Positions 39,382 through 40,644 of a DNA stretch of 40,644 nt are shown here, piece by piece (position 1 is the stretch's first letter; each line of letters starts with the position of its first letter). The position numbers and the translations under genes are program-made. The notes beneath the pieces are model-generated. The model was not told the origin of the DNA. It did not search any database and saw nothing but the letters and a program-made list of their open reading frames with translations. This stretch comes from a virus, in IMG/VR virus record IMGVR_UViG_3300009172_002465, positions 1 through 40,644 of that record. One strand, given 5' to 3'.

Positions 39382-40635
39382 TTACTTGTTTACAATTTTT
39401 AAGATATGCTTTAGACCAGCAGAATCTTTACTTATCATTGTTTGATATTTTTCTTTATCTTGTGGCTTTTTCATAGCATCGAAACCACGTAAAAGAGCAT
39501 CAGCCTCTTTTTTGGTTAGTTTTAATTTTTTATTATTTAAGAATTCCATTTGGCCTTTGCCATAGTCAGAAATTTTTCTTAATTGTTGAATAGGATTCTT
39601 TTTAGCAAGTTTCATATCAGCTGTTGTTGCTCTTATATCAGCATCTTTAACCTGTTTAAAATCACGGTCATTTTTAATAGCTCTTAGTGCGTCTTCTTTA
39701 GCACCTTCAGTATATGATTTGAATGATTCTTTCTTTGCACTCATTCGTTTATCCATATTCTGGTCTACATAATTGGCTTGAGAATTTTTAGCACCAGTCT
39801 CACCACCTCTTTCATATCCAACAAGATATGCATGAGCATGAGCCTTTGCAGCAGCTGGAGTTTTCCAAGACATACCACCAAGATACATTACTGTACCTTT
39901 TTCCTTATGTACAACCTTACCTCTATGACCATCATTAAACTGTGATTTCTCTGAGTCTATTTTATAGTCTCCGGTTTCGATAGCTTCATTAACGCCTGAG
40001 ACCTTCTCTCTATCTTTTTTGACCTGGTCATATTTCTTAATGGAATCACGAGCTGATTTATTCATACGTTTTGCATGAGCGTCATGTTGGCTTTTTGTTT
40101 TATCTTTTTGTTGTTGAGCAAGAGTTGTTTCGTCAACGGCCTTGTCATCATCTTTCTTCTTCTTGCCGTGCTTTTTGTCTAGATAGGCTTGAAGAGCAGC
40201 TGGTAAAGTACCTTCACCAACAGACTCTTTTTTATATTCGCCCATTTTCATGCCTTTAGCATAATCTTCTGCATCTGCATTCTTATCAAAGCCTGGTGTA
40301 GAGCGTATTGCATCTATTACCCTTTTTGATATTCTTCTGTCATCAGTTTGCCAAGCAATTATTTCTTTAGCATATTTCTTTTTGACATCATCTAAAGTTA
40401 TTCCTGTTTCAGCACCACCTTTGTCAGCCCCAGCACCACCAAGAACTTTATCTGCTTGTTTATCATCATACCCAAATCCAATATCACCTTTTGAAGTTAA
40501 CCATTTCTTTATTTGCGATCTAGAGCCAGTTACAGATATTGTTCCCTCATCTTCATCATAATCATCCACGGTGACATCAAACTCATCTTGGGCGTCGCCT
40601 TCAAGACTGTTGTCGGGTTGACCATCAAACGGCAT
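39382..40635 (-). CDS. Large lysine-rich virion/core-type protein, possibly partial at its 5' end
   Basis: 417 aa from the ATG at 40635; the frame remains open to the window edge, so the true start may be further upstream. Highly charged with Lys/Asp-rich linkers and repeated ESFKSYTEGA- and ESVGEGT-like segments, typical of internal or structural proteins of marine T4-like phages. No enzyme motif is visible. Confidence 0.5.
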   Translation of the reverse strand: MPFDGQPDNSLEGDAQDEFDVTVDDYDEDEGTISVTGSRSQIKKWLTSKGDIGFGYDDKQADKVLGGAGADKGGAETGITLDDVKKKYAKEIIAWQTDDRRISKRVIDAIRSTPGFDKNADAEDYAKGMKMGEYKKESVGEGTLPAALQAYLDKKHGKKKKDDDKAVDETTLAQQQKDKTKSQHDAHAKRMNKSARDSIKKYDQVKKDREKVSGVNEAIETGDYKIDSEKSQFNDGHRGKVVHKEKGTVMYLGGMSWKTPAAAKAHAHAYLVGYERGGETGAKNSQANYVDQNMDKRMSAKKESFKSYTEGAKEDALRAIKNDRDFKQVKDADIRATTADMKLAKKNPIQQLRKISDYGKGQMEFLNNKKLKLTKKEADALLRGFDAMKKPQDKEKYQTMISKDSAGLKHILKIVNK

Positions 40636-40644
40636 GGTAATGGA

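Noticed and set aside
1-40644. tRNA genes, CRISPR arrays, insertion sequences, integrase or att sites
   Set aside because: Scanning by eye found no cloverleaf, repeat-spacer array, transposase or integrase frame. A tRNAscan or CRISPR program was not run.

Overview
The window is a 40.6 kb piece of a T4-type (myovirus) marine phage genome. It is AT-rich and densely coded, with about 83 genes. Almost all lie on the minus strand, many joined by TAATG or ATGA stop-start overlaps. The set of T4-like replication genes (primase, RNase H, DNA ligase, RuvC-like resolvase, nrdA/nrdB, thyX, PhoH, GroES-like cochaperonin), the bS21 gene and the small conserved hypotheticals resemble marine cyanophage- and pelagiphage-type T4 relatives. 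The Shemin-type hemA and the low GC suggest an alphaproteobacterial host, possibly SAR11-like. That host assignment is inference only; no tRNA, integrase or attachment site was seen.

Layout. (1) 1-4.0 kb, plus strand: the end of a curlin-repeat-like surface protein, then an overlapping three-gene operon of hemE (uroporphyrinogen decarboxylase), a membrane CHASE2-class III adenylate cyclase, and a secreted or membrane protein. (2) 4.0-6.8 kb, minus: a bidirectional terminator at the convergent junction, then tiny membrane proteins, a DsbA-like DNA-binding protein and a SWIM zinc-finger protein. (3) 6.8-25 kb, minus: the early region, cut into short operons by a repeated family of near-perfect sigma70 promoters (TTGACA/T, 17 bp, TATAAT). 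It carries host-takeover and nucleic-acid genes: an alarmone-hydrolase-like HD protein, PD-(D/E)XK nuclease, PhoH, HAD phosphatase, RNase H, two glycosyltransferases, dNMP-kinase-like protein, resolvase, SleB-like hydrolase, ligase, bS21 with a cold-shock protein, a thermonuclease and an IscU-like Fe-S scaffold. (4) 25-33 kb, minus: one long metabolic and replication operon of primase, thyX, nrdA, a glutaredoxin-nrdB fusion, hemA (5-aminolevulinate synthase), a membrane protein, a GroES-like cochaperonin and a YbaN-like protein. (5) 33-40.6 kb, minus: late genes for spanins, GH24 endolysin, and prohead or virion-associated proteins, with T4-type TATAAATA late promoters.

How it fits together. 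Early promoters would express takeover and DNA-metabolism genes, and TATAAATA sites the late genes. The most unusual content is the pairing of two tetrapyrrole enzymes (hemA and hemE) on opposite strands, with hemE translationally overlapped to a membrane adenylate cyclase. This suggests that the phage alters both heme-pathway flux and cAMP signalling in the host. The cyclase has kept its metal- and adenine-binding residues, but the usual transition-state Asn is a Ser.

All family assignments come from reading motifs by eye; no database search was run.
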